This document shows, one piece after another, positions 1 to 11,173 of a stretch of DNA of 64,000 nt; the first letter of the stretch is position 1; every line of letters starts with the position of its first letter. The notes under the pieces are model-generated. The model made no database searches. It was given only the letters and a program-made list of their open reading frames with translations, and had not been told where the DNA came from. Source of the stretch: Branchiostoma belcheri (taxonomy: Eukaryota > Chordata > Leptocardii > Amphioxiformes > Branchiostomatidae); the NCBI RefSeq assembly GCF_001625305.1, contig NW_017803880.1:152901-216900 (forward strand), read 5' to 3'. The position numbers and the translations under genes were made by a program.

Positions 1-2060
1 GTGCTTCCCGCCTCCGAGATCTTGATAGCCCTGGTCGATGCTCCCAGGAGTGTCGGCCACCACAGTCGTGGGGATAGCTTGGGGACTACTATAGTGACGT
101 TAGCTTTCTTCTGTATGAGAAAACTCACTACTGCGCTTGTCATATTAATAGGCGGGAACACGTAGGCGTTCTCAACGTGGCCTTGTGGGGAGATCCTGGG
201 GTCGTACCTGAACATGTCCACCCCTGCCGAGTTAGGGGTCGGATACGGGGTGTAGTGCCTCAAAGGTCTCCCCAGGCGGTCTGACTGCGCGTTCGAGTCC
301 AGAGCCATGAGGTCCACTGTGTGACCTGCCGTTCCGCCGAACTCCGCTTGGAGGCGATTCCACAGATGTGGTGCCAGCTTACAGTCTGTTTTCGTTAACT
401 GCCTTGAGGGGCGGTCGGCCTCATTTTCTGATGTCTTGACGTGTTTCATTGTCAGCGAAATGTTTAACGCCACGACAGTCTCGAAATATGCTTGATCTCT
501 TCGTTCAAAGACAGGGAGCGGGCTCCGCTACCCTGCCATGCGTCCACCACTGCCTTGTTGTCTACCCTGACTGTTACTCTTGAATTTTTTATCCACTCCC
601 CTGTTGATTTGAGTGTTAAGGCAACTGCTCTGGCTTCTTTGCAGTTGATATCCGCTGACGTCTCGTGTTCTTGCCAGTAATCTCCTAATTCCAGATCCTC
701 TTCCGGGGCTGTGAGTATGCCCTGTGCCGTGTAGCACCGCCCCCCATTTGTATCCTGACGCGTCCGTTGCCATGGAGATGGCCGTGTGTCTTTCGTCCCG
801 CCAAGGGACAGGCTCTACCCCTGCGTCTACGAACCTCCAATGTTCGATTTCCGACCGGGCGCCATCCGTCAGCTTTGCTCTTGATTTTCCTTGTCTAGAC
901 ATAGTGCCGATCATGCTGTTGCATTGTCTCGTGTATATACGTGCTCCCGGAACCATCAACGCGAAAGAGACACACTTCCCGACGAATTTTTGCAGGTCGA
1001 GAATGGAGACTGTAGGGGATGTCAGGATCGCTTCCCGCACAACTGCGAATTTCTCCTGCTTTTCTTCCGGGAAGAAGAAGGCCGCTTTGGCCGAGTTCAA
1101 TCCGCAACCCAAGTGGACTAGGATCTGCGTCGGAGCGATGATGCACTTCAGGAGGCTCAGGAAATATCCTGCTCTCGTCAGCAGGTCACACATGACGTAG
1201 CTCGCCACCTGAGCTTTCTGGAAGTGTGTCGGTTGGAAGGGCAGTTTACGTATTACCTCAAGTTCGCCGTTAAGCCTGTCGTCGATGTACAGCATTGTCG
1301 GAACGCCTAGGTGCCTAGCGTAAGACGAAACCAGGGTCCCCGTAGTGTGATATACGTACGCACTTCCCTTCACAATGCCAAAGTGTTGTGTACAAAGAAA
1401 TAACCCTTAAACTGGAAACCGAAGTACTTCCGGCTCTCTTCCGATAGCTCGATGTGCGAGTATCCACTTTTCTCGTCAGTGTGGGTCATGTAACCCCCTT
1501 CCGTTAATACTCTAGGAGCTTCAGTGATAGAATCTAGCTGAAAAGGGCAGTCTTTTGTCCACTGATTGAGGAAACGCCCGTCCCAGCATAGCCTCGGTTT
1601 CGACGGCTCCACTGTTAACGGAAGCACCAAGTGCGGGGGTTCACATTGGCCTACCTTCCCCCACAGTCCGATGGACCTGTCTTCTAGTCTGTTCATAATC
1701 TCCGAGGTGACAAACTCCTCGTGTCCGTAGCAACTTCTCGCGTTTGGGAGGGTGATTGGAGGGGGGGTAGCGGACTTGTAGGCCTGTCCTTTAAACTCCC
1801 CTTCGAAAGGAGTGAAAAAATCACTAACTCGGACCTTATTAACAATCCAATCGAGGACTTCGGGACCTTTGTCTGAGTATTCTGCTAACTCTCTCCATAC
1901 CTCTAGGTTGTTATGCAAAGAACCCGCTATGAAATTTTTTGGGTCCCGGAAAGGGAGTGAAGTTGAGTCGGCTTGTTGGCGGAAAAGCACTGCCTCTTCG
2001 GCCTTTATTGGCGGTACCTGCTGTGTCTCCAAGGTTCTCCTTCCCACGTTACCCACTTCG
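1..2060 (-). pseudogene. DIRS-like retroelement, reverse transcriptase-RNase H region (broken, runs off left edge)
   Basis: This is the pol region of a tyrosine-recombinase-type retroelement, read leftward. From 2056 to about 1375 come the N-terminal RT blocks (PHLVLPL, KPRLCWDGRFLN, DEKSGYSHIELS). After a frameshift near 1375, the frame continues with the catalytic YIDD at about 1285 and the GYFLSLLKC/HLG block. RNase H follows (ATDASGYKWGAVL). A further frameshift near 715 leads to CKEA and RVDNKAVVDAW, and another lies near 490. The last part (about 420 to 1) reads HTVDLMALDSNA and IVVPKLSPRLWWP, the conserved stretch that precedes the recombinase in DIRS and Ngaro families. The recombinase itself would lie left of base 1. 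At least three frame breaks make this a dead copy. Gag exons lie upstream at 3513-2983 and 5552-5424. The DIRS-type assignment rests on the order and motifs; the tyrosine recombinase is not seen. Confidence 0.85.
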
Positions 2061-2982
2061 TATCCGGATTAGAGCGAACTTTTTTTTGGTGGGGGTCGAA
2101 AAATGCTGTTGGGGGATTGGCACACCGAATCGGGGAGTATTCCTGGGTGGAAAAATACAAAGTGCGGTTCACTTTTATGCCAACATACAAACCTAGTGTT
2201 TGTCTCGTTTAACTTATAAGGGATGGCTGTACTGCCCTGTTTGTATGTGTTGTGAATATTAAAAAACTCAATAGTCGAAACTGAAATGCGGGTGACCTTT
2301 TTGCTTGTTTTGCGTTAGTTGTCAAAATCGGGTTGAACGTTCTAATTACCCCACTCTGTCTGGGGAAGCGATAGGTGTTTCTTGATGACCGAGCATTAGC
2401 ATATTCATAGATTCTACCGATGGTCTATAATTCAAACTATAACACCAAATACCTCCACAACACATTGCCACATATAGGTTCAATTTTTTATTGGAAAATC
2501 CTCGGACACAGCTATGACAAACCGACAACTATGAGCTACAGATGTTAGGCCTCGGGGGAACACTTTCAATGGCCTTCCGCTTCTATTAGTTTACGACATC
2601 TGTATCCAAAACGGTGTACATGGCATATGTGAGAGAAAATACGGGACGCTGGCGTAGCTAAGGACGTCAGGCCTCAGGAAATACCTTCAATGGCCTTCCG
2701 CCTCTCCTATTTCACAGCATGGGTAACTACTAAAAAACGGTGTACCTACATGTATTTAGAAAACGACAAGGGAAAGTAAAATGTTTCGGCTCTGTTCTAT
2801 GGCGTCGTTCGTCTCTGCCGCTAAACATACTAGACTCTGCGCTACTCCTCCTAGGTGCGGAGGGCCAACTTGCTACCAAAATAAGAGTGTTCAGCAACTG
2901 TGTGAAAAACTACCAACTATTTGCTTCAAACTTGACAATAAAATAGCGAGTTCGTTTAGTTCCGTTTCTGGTCAGTTCTCAA
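2061..2982. other. spacer inside the DIRS-like element
   Basis: No convincing gene is visible between the RT region and the gag exon. The stretch contains an imperfect tandem duplication of about 125 bp (2546-2735): each half includes TTCAATGGCCTTCCGC and a later AAACGGTGTAC. Confidence 0.5.
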
Positions 2983-3513
2983 TTAATTGCGCTTTGGGTG
3001 GGGGCAGTCTCGCTGCCAGTGGCCCCGCTCGTTGCAGTTGAAACACTCCTCGGTTCTCTGGGCGTCTCCGCTCCGCTTGCCCGCCGAGTGAGACCTGGGG
3101 TGGTTCCATCCCCTCGCGTCTGTGCGGCGCCTGGGTCCCCACGTGCGGGAGGGGGGATGAGAGGGGCCGGCCTTCGGGCCCCAGGTGGCTGCCGGTGCTC
3201 GTGCTCTCCCGTGTGAGTAGAAGGCATTCCTGTTGCCTCCCCTGAGCGCCGCGGTGGCCCTCTCCGCTTCTTCGGCGAAGCGGCGTTCCTGCTTCGTCAT
3301 CACGAACTTCAGCACTTCTCGCCCGATGCCGAAGCTTGTTGTGTTTTTGAGGAAGAACCCCCGAACTCCCTCGTAGTATTCTTTTGCCTTCGCGCTCGAG
3401 GCCGTGTCGATGACCTTCTGCAAGGCCCGCTCCAGTCGCTCCGGCTCTGTGTGAATGGTTGGTTCCCTGCAGATGCGCTTGAGTTTTCTAAGTGCACCCT
3501 GAGCTCCTTCATC
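2983..3513 (-). CDS. DIRS-like gag, 3' exon with CCHC zinc knuckle
   Basis: Gag-like nucleic-acid-binding protein of the retroelement. Reading leftward, a 3' splice site (TTTTATAG) at 3516-3514 opens an exon that reads DEGAQGALRKLKRICREPT, then a helical segment (about 3430-3240), an Arg/Gly/Pro-rich linker and, near the end, the knuckle CFNCNERGHWQRDC, which fits Cx2Cx4Hx4C. The frame stops at about 2983. I chose this frame over the overlapping one at 3309-3671 because it joins in phase to the upstream exon ending at 5424 (GEELE followed by DEGAQ). The RT frame lies downstream on the same strand, the gag-pol order expected of DIRS elements. No internal stop is seen in this exon, unlike the RT region. 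Confidence 0.75.
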   Translation of the reverse strand, partial: DEGAQGALRKLKRICREPTIHTEPERLERALQKVIDTASSAKAKEYYEGVRGFFLKNTTSFGIGREVLKFVMTKQERRFAEEAERATAALRGGNRNAFYSHGRARAPAATWGPKAGPSHPPSRTWGPRRRTDARGWNHPRSHSAGKRSGDAQRTEECFNCNERGHWQRDCPHPKRN

Positions 3514-4379
3514 CTATAAAACATCGAGAGAAAATCCGCATTAGGCATTGTTCTCATCATCTTGCTATCGCTCGTAACCGACTCTATCGGATTACCCACA
3601 CAATAATATATGTGCTCGTATATGAGCCCTTTCCAACTGAAAAGGGACAATCTTACTCCTGCTGCATTCATGAAGAAAACTCCAGTTCGCGTTTCAGGCG
3701 AAATTCTTCCATGGAAATGATCCGAAATTTGGAGAAGCCAAATAGGAGGTGTGCGAGGGAATTTGGTATGTTCGTCCCTTTCCGACTGTATTCAGAAGTC
3801 GATACAAATCGGCGAGAGACGAAGGGAAACTAGCTTTTTTTTTTTAAATAAGCCCGGGGCTTAGATGTCAAAAACTGTAATTTGGAAATATGCATTTGAC
3901 AAGATAATTTGTTTGAGCTTCTTGCGACTGAGTGGCTCCCCTCTGGTAAACAGGGACTCGTGCAAGTCGCACTAGGTAGTGAGTTTCTCCATTCTTTGTC
4001 AAAAGGCGGTGCCTCAAAGTCAATTGCCAGACTATGCCAGACTACTGTCTCCCCTTCTTAGTATGGGGGCTTTGTCTTAGATATGCCTGGTACCTGTGAA
4101 ATGCCCGTCGGCGGGAGATGAAACAGCGGCATTTCTTTTCGCAAGAGGACAACACTACCTGCGTGGTGTCATGAAATATTCGGAGCCTTTCGGCTGTCAC
4201 AATAACAAAGAAATTCTTTTGCATATAGAGTGGTCACCTCTGTGCGAAATGTGGACAAGAACACCCCGGCGTGGGTCTATATTCCTCGTGGTAAATGAAT
4301 ATTCCTTTTAACACGTGCATGACAGTCGGTACCCGCGGTACAAAGCTTTCAAATTTGTGTAAAGAAATCCCAAATTTCG
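3514..4379. other. predicted gag intron, left part
   Basis: Non-coding sequence between two predicted gag exons. It contains short reading frames on both strands but nothing recognisable. The right part of the same intron is the minisatellite. Confidence 0.4.
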
Positions 4380-5330
4380 GCGAAAACGACTTCAACGAGC
4401 TGCCGGCTCGCGAGAACCAAAATCGTCTGGTTGGAGCAAATTAAACCAAATTTTCAAGACTTCAAACACATGTCGGTCCGCGGGAACCCAAAATCGTTCG
4501 GCCTGAAAAAAGTTGACGTGCAAACAAATATCGGCTTACGGGAACCTAAAACCGTTCGGCACGGGTAAAGTTGACGATTTCAACGACTTCAACAGAAAAC
4601 ACCAGCTCGCGGGAACCCCAAAAGTCCGCCCGGCCCGAGCAAAATTGGCAATTTTAGCGACAGAATATCCGCTCGCGGGAATCAAAATCCGTCCGGCCCG
4701 AGCAAAAATGGCAAATTTCAACCACAGAATATCAAACATAATGCCAGCTCGCGGGAATCAAAACTCCATCCGGCCCGAGCAAAAACGGCAAATTCCAACA
4801 ATTTCAAACACAATCGTCAAAGTGCCAGCTCGCGGGAATCAAAAATCCATCCGGCCCGAGCAAAAATGGCAAATTTCAACAACTTCAAACATAATGCCAG
4901 CTCGCGGGAATCAAAAATCCATCCGGCCCGAGCAAAAATGGCAAATTTCAACAACTTCGAACATAATGTCAGCTCGCGGGAATCAAAAATCCATCCGGTC
5001 CGAGCAAAAATGGCAAATTTCAACAACTTCAAACATAATGCCAGCTCGCGGGAATCAAAAATCCATCCGGCCCGAGCAAAAATGGCAAATTTCAACAACT
5101 TCAAACATAATGCCAGCTCGCGGGAATCAAAAATCCATCCGGCCCGAGCAAAAATGGCAAATTTCAACAACTTCAAACATAATGCCAGCTCGCGGGAATC
5201 AAAATCCGTCCGGCCCGAGCGAAAATGGCAAATTTCAATAACTTCAAACATAATGCCGGCTCGCGGGGACCCAAAGATACGCCCGGCCCGAGCAAAAATT
5301 GGCAAATTTCAAGGTCAATGGTTCACGGGG
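4380..5330. repeat. 72-bp minisatellite
   Basis: Tandem repeat whose unit starts near GCCAGCTCGCGGGAATCAAA. Unit starts are at 4824, 4896, 4968, 5040, 5112 and 5184 with exact 72-bp spacing, flanked by units at 4743 (81 bp) and 5255 (71 bp). Older, divergent units with variable spacing extend left to about 4396 (starts near 4471, 4530, 4598 and 4668). The centre is nearly homogeneous and the edges are decayed. Because 72 is a multiple of three, long reading frames appear on both strands (4513-5241 plus, 4817-5305 minus). I regard these as artefacts, not proteins. The array sits in the predicted gag intron. Confidence 0.95.
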
Positions 5331-5423
5331 AAAACATAAAAACAGAAAAGGCAAATCGGAAAACGCAAAAACTGCTCTTGACTGTAGGGGAATCCTACGT
5401 AAATGGGGGGAAAATATACCAAC

Positions 5424-5552
5424 CTCCAATTCCTCGCCGCTCTCGGCGTCCGAAGAGTCCGTGGTGGCGGCGGCGGCCGAGGGTTGTGCGGCTTTTGCTT
5501 TCTTAGTGGGTGTCGGGGTGTCGTTAGCCGGCGGTGTGGGGCGCTTCTTACA
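5424..5552 (-). CDS. DIRS-like gag, upstream exon (Lys/Pro/Ala-rich)
   Basis: Read leftward, GTTTCAG is followed by CKKRPTPPANDTPTPTKKAK, an Ala-rich stretch, then TTDSSDAESGEELE and a splice donor (GAG|GTTGGT). The phase matches the next predicted exon at 3513. The composition (basic, then Ala/Ser/acidic) suits the N-terminal part of a retroelement gag. An in-frame TAA lies just upstream of the acceptor, so the start codon must be in an earlier exon that I cannot place. The intron to the next exon is about 1.9 kb and holds the minisatellite. Confidence 0.5.
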
Positions 5553-5856
5553 CTGAAACTTTACACTGAAACTTTATTCATCAAAACAACATTGCAGGCT
5601 GAAACAGCCTGAATTGTGTTGCAAGTCACATGTAATTCCATATTAATAATAACAATTGTAACATTTTAGCGTTAAAAAGATTTAGTGTTATAAAAGAAAT
5701 ATCCGATAATGACGTATTGTATAAAATATCGATAACACATTAAAATATAGACAATAATTGAGTGGAACAAGTTAAGAATACAAATACAAGGAGGCAATAA
5801 AATTTTTTATAAAAGTCTATAGTGTCCTTCAGATTTTAAAAAGTCTATAGTGTCCC
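5553..5856. other. AT-rich non-coding stretch with short tandem duplications
   Basis: No gene seen. It has a 14-bp doublet (ACACTGAAACTTT, 5549-5575) and a doublet of TCTATAGTGTCCYTCA near 5815-5860, next to a LINE 3' end. Confidence 0.5.
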
Positions 5857-5963
5857 TCACTGCTGCAGGATGTTGAGTGATCTGGGGATAAATGATTGTC
5901 TATGTCTCTCAGTACGGCTAAGTGGTATCTTGTAGCTGGAAGTCTGACGGCGTAGTTGGTAGG
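5857..5963 (-). pseudogene. non-LTR retrotransposon RT C-terminus (fragment)
   Basis: Reading leftward, the frame gives YQLRRQTSSYKIPLSRTERH followed by RQSFIPRSLNILQQ and a stop. The R-x-x-SFIPRS-x-N pattern is the typical last block of L2/CR1-like LINE ORF2 proteins. A 20-base gap truncates the upstream side, and the sequence beyond the gap (5984-6354) continues open but is not recognisable as RT. Confidence 0.7.
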
Positions 5964-5983
5964 NNNNNNNNNNNNNNNNNNNN
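5964..5983. other. assembly gap (20 N)
   Basis: Run of undetermined bases inside the LINE fragment. Confidence 1.
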
Positions 5984-6464
5984 GTGAGTTCTCTCACCCG
6001 CGTCTCCAGATCATCCCGGTTGTAGGCCGCCAGCGCCGTGCCGGGCTCGAATCTCGCCTGGTGTTCTTCCGATGGGAGAGCTTCGTCGCCCTTGCACCGC
6101 CGGAGAACCGGGGTGAGTCGGTGCCCGACGAGGGAAGCGTCCGTGCGGAGTGTTGGAGGCGACATGGTGAGGTCCGTACAGTAGGGAATGCGAAACCCGA
6201 ATGAAGGGGTAAGGCGTGCGTGTGGTATCTCTACCCAACCTCGCGCAAGGTGACTTGGGATAGGGCCGTGGCCGCTTCCCGAGGCCTTTAGTCCGTCTTC
6301 CATACTACGGAGACGGCACCCAGGCTGAAGACACACGCCCGGGCGGTGATGCAAACTGCATAATTAAAGTTTGGAACATGGTATCAAATTTCTGGGGACA
6401 TGTTGCGTTCCTGTCATCAAGAGTCTTTCTTATGCTTAGATCACATTTCCAAACAGGGGACCGG

Positions 6465-6474
6465 CCGGGTAGTC
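6465..6474 (+). repeat. candidate target-site duplication, left copy
   Basis: CCGGGTAGTC, matched exactly at 19335-19344. Each copy is 5 bp from its terminal inverted repeat (spacers ATACA and ATACT). If it is the duplication, the element starts at 6475. The shared ATAC in the spacers allows a shorter duplication instead. Confidence 0.6.
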
Positions 6475-6479
6475 ATACA

Positions 6480-6510
6480 TGTCCAGTATCAGGGTGAAAT
6501 GGCAGAAGTT
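6480..6510 (+). repeat. left terminal inverted repeat of the KDZ transposon
   Basis: It starts TGTCCAGTATCAGGGTGAA and ends TGGCAGAAGTT. It matches the reverse complement of 19299-19329 over 31 bp with a single A/G difference. Confidence 0.92.
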
Positions 6511-7030
6511 GTCAGAAGTTAACATCAGCTTACGTCATATATGTAACTTCGTGCTTTTCCGTATTTTGACTCTTCTGTCGGCCTGCTATCGGACGCATCC
6601 GAAGTTGTCCGAAGTTATGTTATGACGTAATCCTAACTTTAGACAGTCTCCAGGGAGGTGGCAGAAGTTGTCGGAAGTTGTCCGAAGTTATGACGTCATC
6701 CTAACTTTAGACAGTCTCCCGGGAGGTGGTAGAAGTTGTCGGAAGTTGTCCGAAGTTATGACGTCAGCCTAACTTTAGACAGTCTCCCGGGAGGTGGCAG
6801 AAGTTGTCGGAAGTTGTCTGAAGTTATGTTATGACGTTAACCTTACTTCAGACACTCACCCGGGAGGTGTCGGAAGTTGTCCGAAGTTGTCCGAAGTTAT
6901 GACGTCATCCTAACTTCAGCCACTTTCCCGGAGTATCAGGGTGAATGGTATGAAATTAAAATCAAGTTACGTCACACGGTAAGCGAAATAACTTGGTACT
7001 TACGGCCGTGTGAGTGTACGAAGTTAGGAG
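6500..7030 (+). repeat. left subterminal repeat array
   Basis: About five units of roughly 68-73 bp, made of GAAGTTGTC(C/G) decamers, a central TGACGTCA octamer (perfect near 6691, 6759 and 6899), then CCTAACTTTAGACAGTCTCC and GGGAGGTGGCAGAAG. The same building blocks appear in reverse complement in the right array, as expected for transposase-binding subterminal repeats. Confidence 0.85.
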
Positions 7031-7089
7031 TGTCGTGTTTTTCTTGACAGTTCACTTTGGGCACACCACCATGAAAACCATGATACTAT

Positions 7090-7310
7090 GGTGGATGTGG
7101 TTTGCGCTCCTGTTGAAATCAATCTTCTCGTAAAGAGTAAGCAAGCGCCGCACTAGTCCAAGATCACGAATATCTACTTGAAAATATATCCATTAACTTG
7201 TAACATGACTTCTACGCGCGAAAGGCACGTTTGAGATGTCAACATCTGGCGTCATTTACGTTGTAATTCGAACTGGCCGGTAATTCGAATGTGATTCTAT
7301 AAGTGTGTTA
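7090..7310 (-). pseudogene. antisense copy of the transposase 5' exon segment, left end
   Basis: A segment at about 7095-7215 (CTCCTGTTGAAATCAATCTT onward) matches, in antisense, the part of the transposase first exon coding for IFLGIRDLGVVRRLL. It is followed by a GTAATTCGAAC..GGTAATTCGAATGTG motif. The same order recurs at 17690-17940 in the same orientation. The copy is too decayed to code. Confidence 0.6.
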
Positions 7311-7460
7311 CTTGTAATTCGAACCGTGGTGTGTGTTCTAAACGGTGTCACTTGTAGTTCAAAACATTTACCTGGCGGTAAAACCATGTTGCGGTAATCC
7401 TACGACGGCTGCGTTTCTGTCCGAGTCTCTAGACTTTTAAATCGGGAAATTACCGACAAT

Positions 7461-10400
7461 ATGTCGTGCAGTAAATCACTCAAAGCGACCGATCTGCATT
7501 CGTGTTGGAAAGTGGATTTTCAGTGGAATTACTTCCCAAACGAGCTTGTTCAGGTGGGTTTGCCGTTTTTATCATATATCAAAATCTTTTACATCATATT
7601 AGGCGAAATGTTTGAAGCGTTGTGCTGTTAGAATGTGTACTTTCCTTTAATTAAAATATAGACTTTAATAAAAATTAGAAGTATCGATAAATTGAATCAA
7701 AATGTTAACAATGAATCATGTTTAACTTCTTTCTCGTTGCTTTCAGGGTTGTTTTTCTGTAGCATCCGTTCTGTGTGTGCCGGCAGAGGCTGTTTTATAC
7801 AGCCTTATTTCACTCGCGTCCTTTGCTATCAGCCATGCTTGCGTCACTCCACCTGACACTAAATGGATGGAAAACGTTTTACTCTGGATAGCTGTCTGTC
7901 TGCCTACAGGTAGAGTTGAATTTCACTTGTTAACTTCCTTTATGTATTAGCACAAACTTTTTATCTACACTTTACTGCATCTTTCACTTAAAGAAATATT
8001 ACTTCAAGACGCCAATGAACAGACTTTTTGCGTTAATGTAGATGTTTGCGTTAAAAATACTCAACTGTCATTTCTAGAACCTTAACTTCTTGAATCTTCT
8101 AAACTTCTTCTGACGTCACGAAATGCCGCCTACGCCAGGTTTTCCCCAGTAATTCGAAACCAGAATGCGTTCTCATAACCGTGTCGTTTTTCAATCTAGG
8201 ACCAAGGCTGCTTTTAGATTAAAGTCCTTTACTCTTTATAAACATCATTATCTTTTTTTATTTATTTAGGAAGCATTATAATAATTCTTAATTGTCATTA
8301 TGGCAGGTGCTGGTAAATCGACTCTGTGTAGATGGATTAAAGAGCTCATGTCGGATGTACACGCAAGATTGAGGAGACACCACATGGATAGTGGTGTTCC
8401 ATCTACTGGGTTTTCAGAAGTGTGGAGTACGGAAGAAGTTACATTTCCCAAGCTGGGGGAGATCATGTTTTTCAACGGGAAGAGGGAGCTGCAAGTAAGG
8501 GATGAGCTGTCAGCGTTTTTGGCGCAGCTGGGGGTGTATGCAAGCAAGGCAGGGATGCTTGATACCCCAGAAGCTTCTATGATGTTGCAGCTTTATAATG
8601 GGACAGGATGGACGCGGAAAACAGGTACATCCCTTTTCAATTGATTTAAACAATCTAACCTAATTGAATTATGTTGGTAAATATCTTCGTTTTTTGTGTG
8701 TACTTGGAAACGCCTTTACAGAGTGCCGTTTGGCAAAGTAATCGTAGCAGTAAGTAGATTTACGAGATCAAAATGTTTACTAGTCTAACAATAAATAAAT
8801 TCAATTTGACTCTTTGGCTAAAGATTTGTCAACTACTGTCTTTCTTTTTATCTTATTTCTTTAATAGTAATGGGCAACGCGAACTTTGAGATGGAGAAGA
8901 CTGCGCTTAACGTACTTGGGTTCAGCCAACCAGACGTGATGTACAATGTAATGAGTCAGCATGGCAACATAGAGCGTGGGCTATCTTCAAGGTTCCTGCT
9001 GGCTATACCGAAGCCGGTATTTGGGAACTACCAGTCTCTGAAGGTCACGGAGGGCCTAGACGGAAGGAAGGAAGTTTATGAGGAATTCCGTATGCTTCTG
9101 GGTGAGTTTTTAAAAATCTTTGCAGCAGACAATAAGTACTGCCTCAATGTTATTATTAGGCAACAGAGATGCGGGGCTCTCTGGCATAGGGAAGACAGAC
9201 ATTTCTAATGAAAAACGTCATGATATTATCTATGTGGTATATAGTTAGGAAATAAATGTCTGCGACATTATACTGTACTACAAATGACACAATCTTATTA
9301 TTTTTAATTAAACATTTATTGGTGCAGTGTGATTCTGTTATATATCATATAATAATACCATTTGAGCATAATATGTATAACTCCATTTATTGCATGCATA
9401 TATTTATTTTTATATATACTGTATTTTCACAGTTGATGCGCTTTTCTCGGTTATCTTGTATAATCGGAACTCAGAGAAGAATGCAGAAAGCGCAAGGGAC
9501 GATGTGAAGATGTTTGAAGTAGAGGAGGGACCCGACAATGTCCTGGAAACAACGTATGATTCCTTCCAAGAGACAATCAGAAAGACGATGCTGGAAGACA
9601 ACTTGATGTGCTGTGAGTATTGTTATTTATCACACACGTGAAAAATGCACTTGACATACAGTTGTTAAATGTAGAGCAATGAGAACAATTAACTGGCATG
9701 TTTAAATGAAGCTGGTAATGAAATTAACATGTTTAGAACAGGTTTTGGAACAGGTAACATGTGTTCAACAAGATGTGTTTGAAATGTCAAGAGAACATTT
9801 AAATTTTCCAAGGTGTTCTAATATTATCTAATTTATCGTTTAAACATGACTTACTTATTTTTCATGTCTATATTTATACTTATCTATTTTAGGTATCTAA
9901 GTGAATTTACTTTGGGCGCTCCTTGTTTTCCAGCATTATTCAGTAAGGGAAAAGGACAGCTCTTGAGGGTGAGCGCCGCGCTGTGGCTGCTGTTCTTTGC
10001 AGTGGAGCAGTCGGAGATGGTTGCCAAGTCTACATGTGGCCTTGACCTTCCAAAGGTCATCCCCGAGCGTGTGGTGTCTGCTTCAGTCGCCGTGGTGACT
10101 TACAGCATAACGCAAACGGGACTTCTGCATGGGCGTAGACTGAACGAAGCCGGAGTGATCGACACCGATACAAACCACGTGCAGTCCTCTTCCTCGTCAC
10201 GCCGACAGACACACCTGGGAGGTCAGACGCTGTCGGCAAGCATTTTGATGGCCCCAGGACGGGTGCTTTCGGTAACAGCCATTCTCAAAGTTCGGCCATT
10301 CAAGTTAAAAGGGAAAAAGGAAGTTGTCGATGCTATGCTGGCGTTGCAAGAACAATGCCTGGGGATGGTCAAGGTGCTGTCTCACCGAGGAGGACAGGTG

Positions 10401-11173
10401 AGGTGTAGAATGGTAGCAGTAATTTTTCATTTCAACCTTCTGTACACGCTTGAGATACAAAACAAACAAGCAAACAAACAAGACAATATTAAAAACATTC
10501 TCTTAAACCTTGTTAATGAAATCAAACTATTATTCTTTTTAAATTTATCACTGTTTAGAAAGTCTACTTCCTGAAAAATGAGGTCCTTGAACTACCGGAC
10601 GCAGACAAAACAGCAGCGGTGGTGGCTTTGGCGCAGCACGGTGTGAACATCAAGGAGTACTCTGAGACTCTTGTTGATAGGTAAGAGACATTTGATCCTT
10701 ATTTTGCTTTAAGATGTTTGTACTAGAAATATTATTTCTTGTAGATGTGTGACATGAATTTGATTATAATGTATGTTTACAAATAAATATTTGCCAAGTA
10801 CTGCCAAATTATGAACAGGAAAATTTCCTTTAAACTTATATTTACAGTAGCCACTGATATTTTTTTCCTTTAAAATCTGACTTTTAATTTGTATTTTTGC
10901 AATATTTTAACTGCTTAAATGAAATGATGCTTTGACTTTTAAATGAATACTGAAATTTGAATTTAAATTAATGGATATAAAATGATTTATTGTTTAATTG
11001 AAACATATTTGTTGTTCTGACACAGTGAAGCAGAGAAAGATCTCAAAACTACAGAGTCGTTAGCTCCAGTGAAAAGAAAGTTTGGCGGTTCTGATCTCTT
11101 TTCTGCAAGATTTGATGCCGACGATGACGACGACAACGACTTCGTCGACACAAGCAAAAGGCGTTCTTTATAA
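7461..11173 (+). CDS. DUF3987-like P-loop ATPase (8 predicted exons, ~573 aa)
   Basis: Predicted exons: 7461-7553, 7747-7909, 8307-8624, 8868-9101, 9433-9612, 9934-10397, 10559-10680 and 11026-11173. All introns are GT-AG, all phases agree, and the sum is 1722 nt ending in TAA. The Walker A motif (PTGAGKST, residues about 84-91) is built across the exon 2/3 junction, so a start at the ATG at 8300 would be wrong. Next come RDELSAFLAQLG and LLQ..LYNGTGWTRKTG (read here as MLQLYNGTGWTRKTG), then GFSQPDVMYNVM..GLSSRFLLAIP, the QP and GL-RF blocks typical of DUF3987 proteins. A C-terminal tail is acidic (DADDDDDND) and ends in basic residues. DUF3987 members are ATPases linked to primase-helicase proteins of phages and mobile DNA. 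A helicase or transposition-accessory role here is inference. The gene lies upstream of the transposase inside the same element. The first exon is the least certain. Confidence 0.82.

Noticed and set aside
4513..5305. Long plus- and minus-strand reading frames in the GCCAGCTCGCGGG repeat region
   Set aside because: They are produced by the 72-bp period being a multiple of three; both strands are equally open and the sequence has no other coding features.
6000..6060. GGCTCGAATCTCGCC, resembling a tRNA-type B box (possible SINE or tRNA)
   Set aside because: No A box at the right distance and no cloverleaf could be drawn; the match is short and partly palindromic.
8300..8306. ATG at 8300 as the start of the ATPase gene
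   Set aside because: It lies in the intron just before the AG at 8305-8306. Upstream exons join in phase and complete the P-loop, so the ATG is probably not used.
9846..10574. A single continuous 242-codon gene
   Set aside because: The first ~30 codons and the last ~60 are intronic. The conserved part is exon 6 (9934-10397) of the ATPase gene, with good splice sites at both ends.
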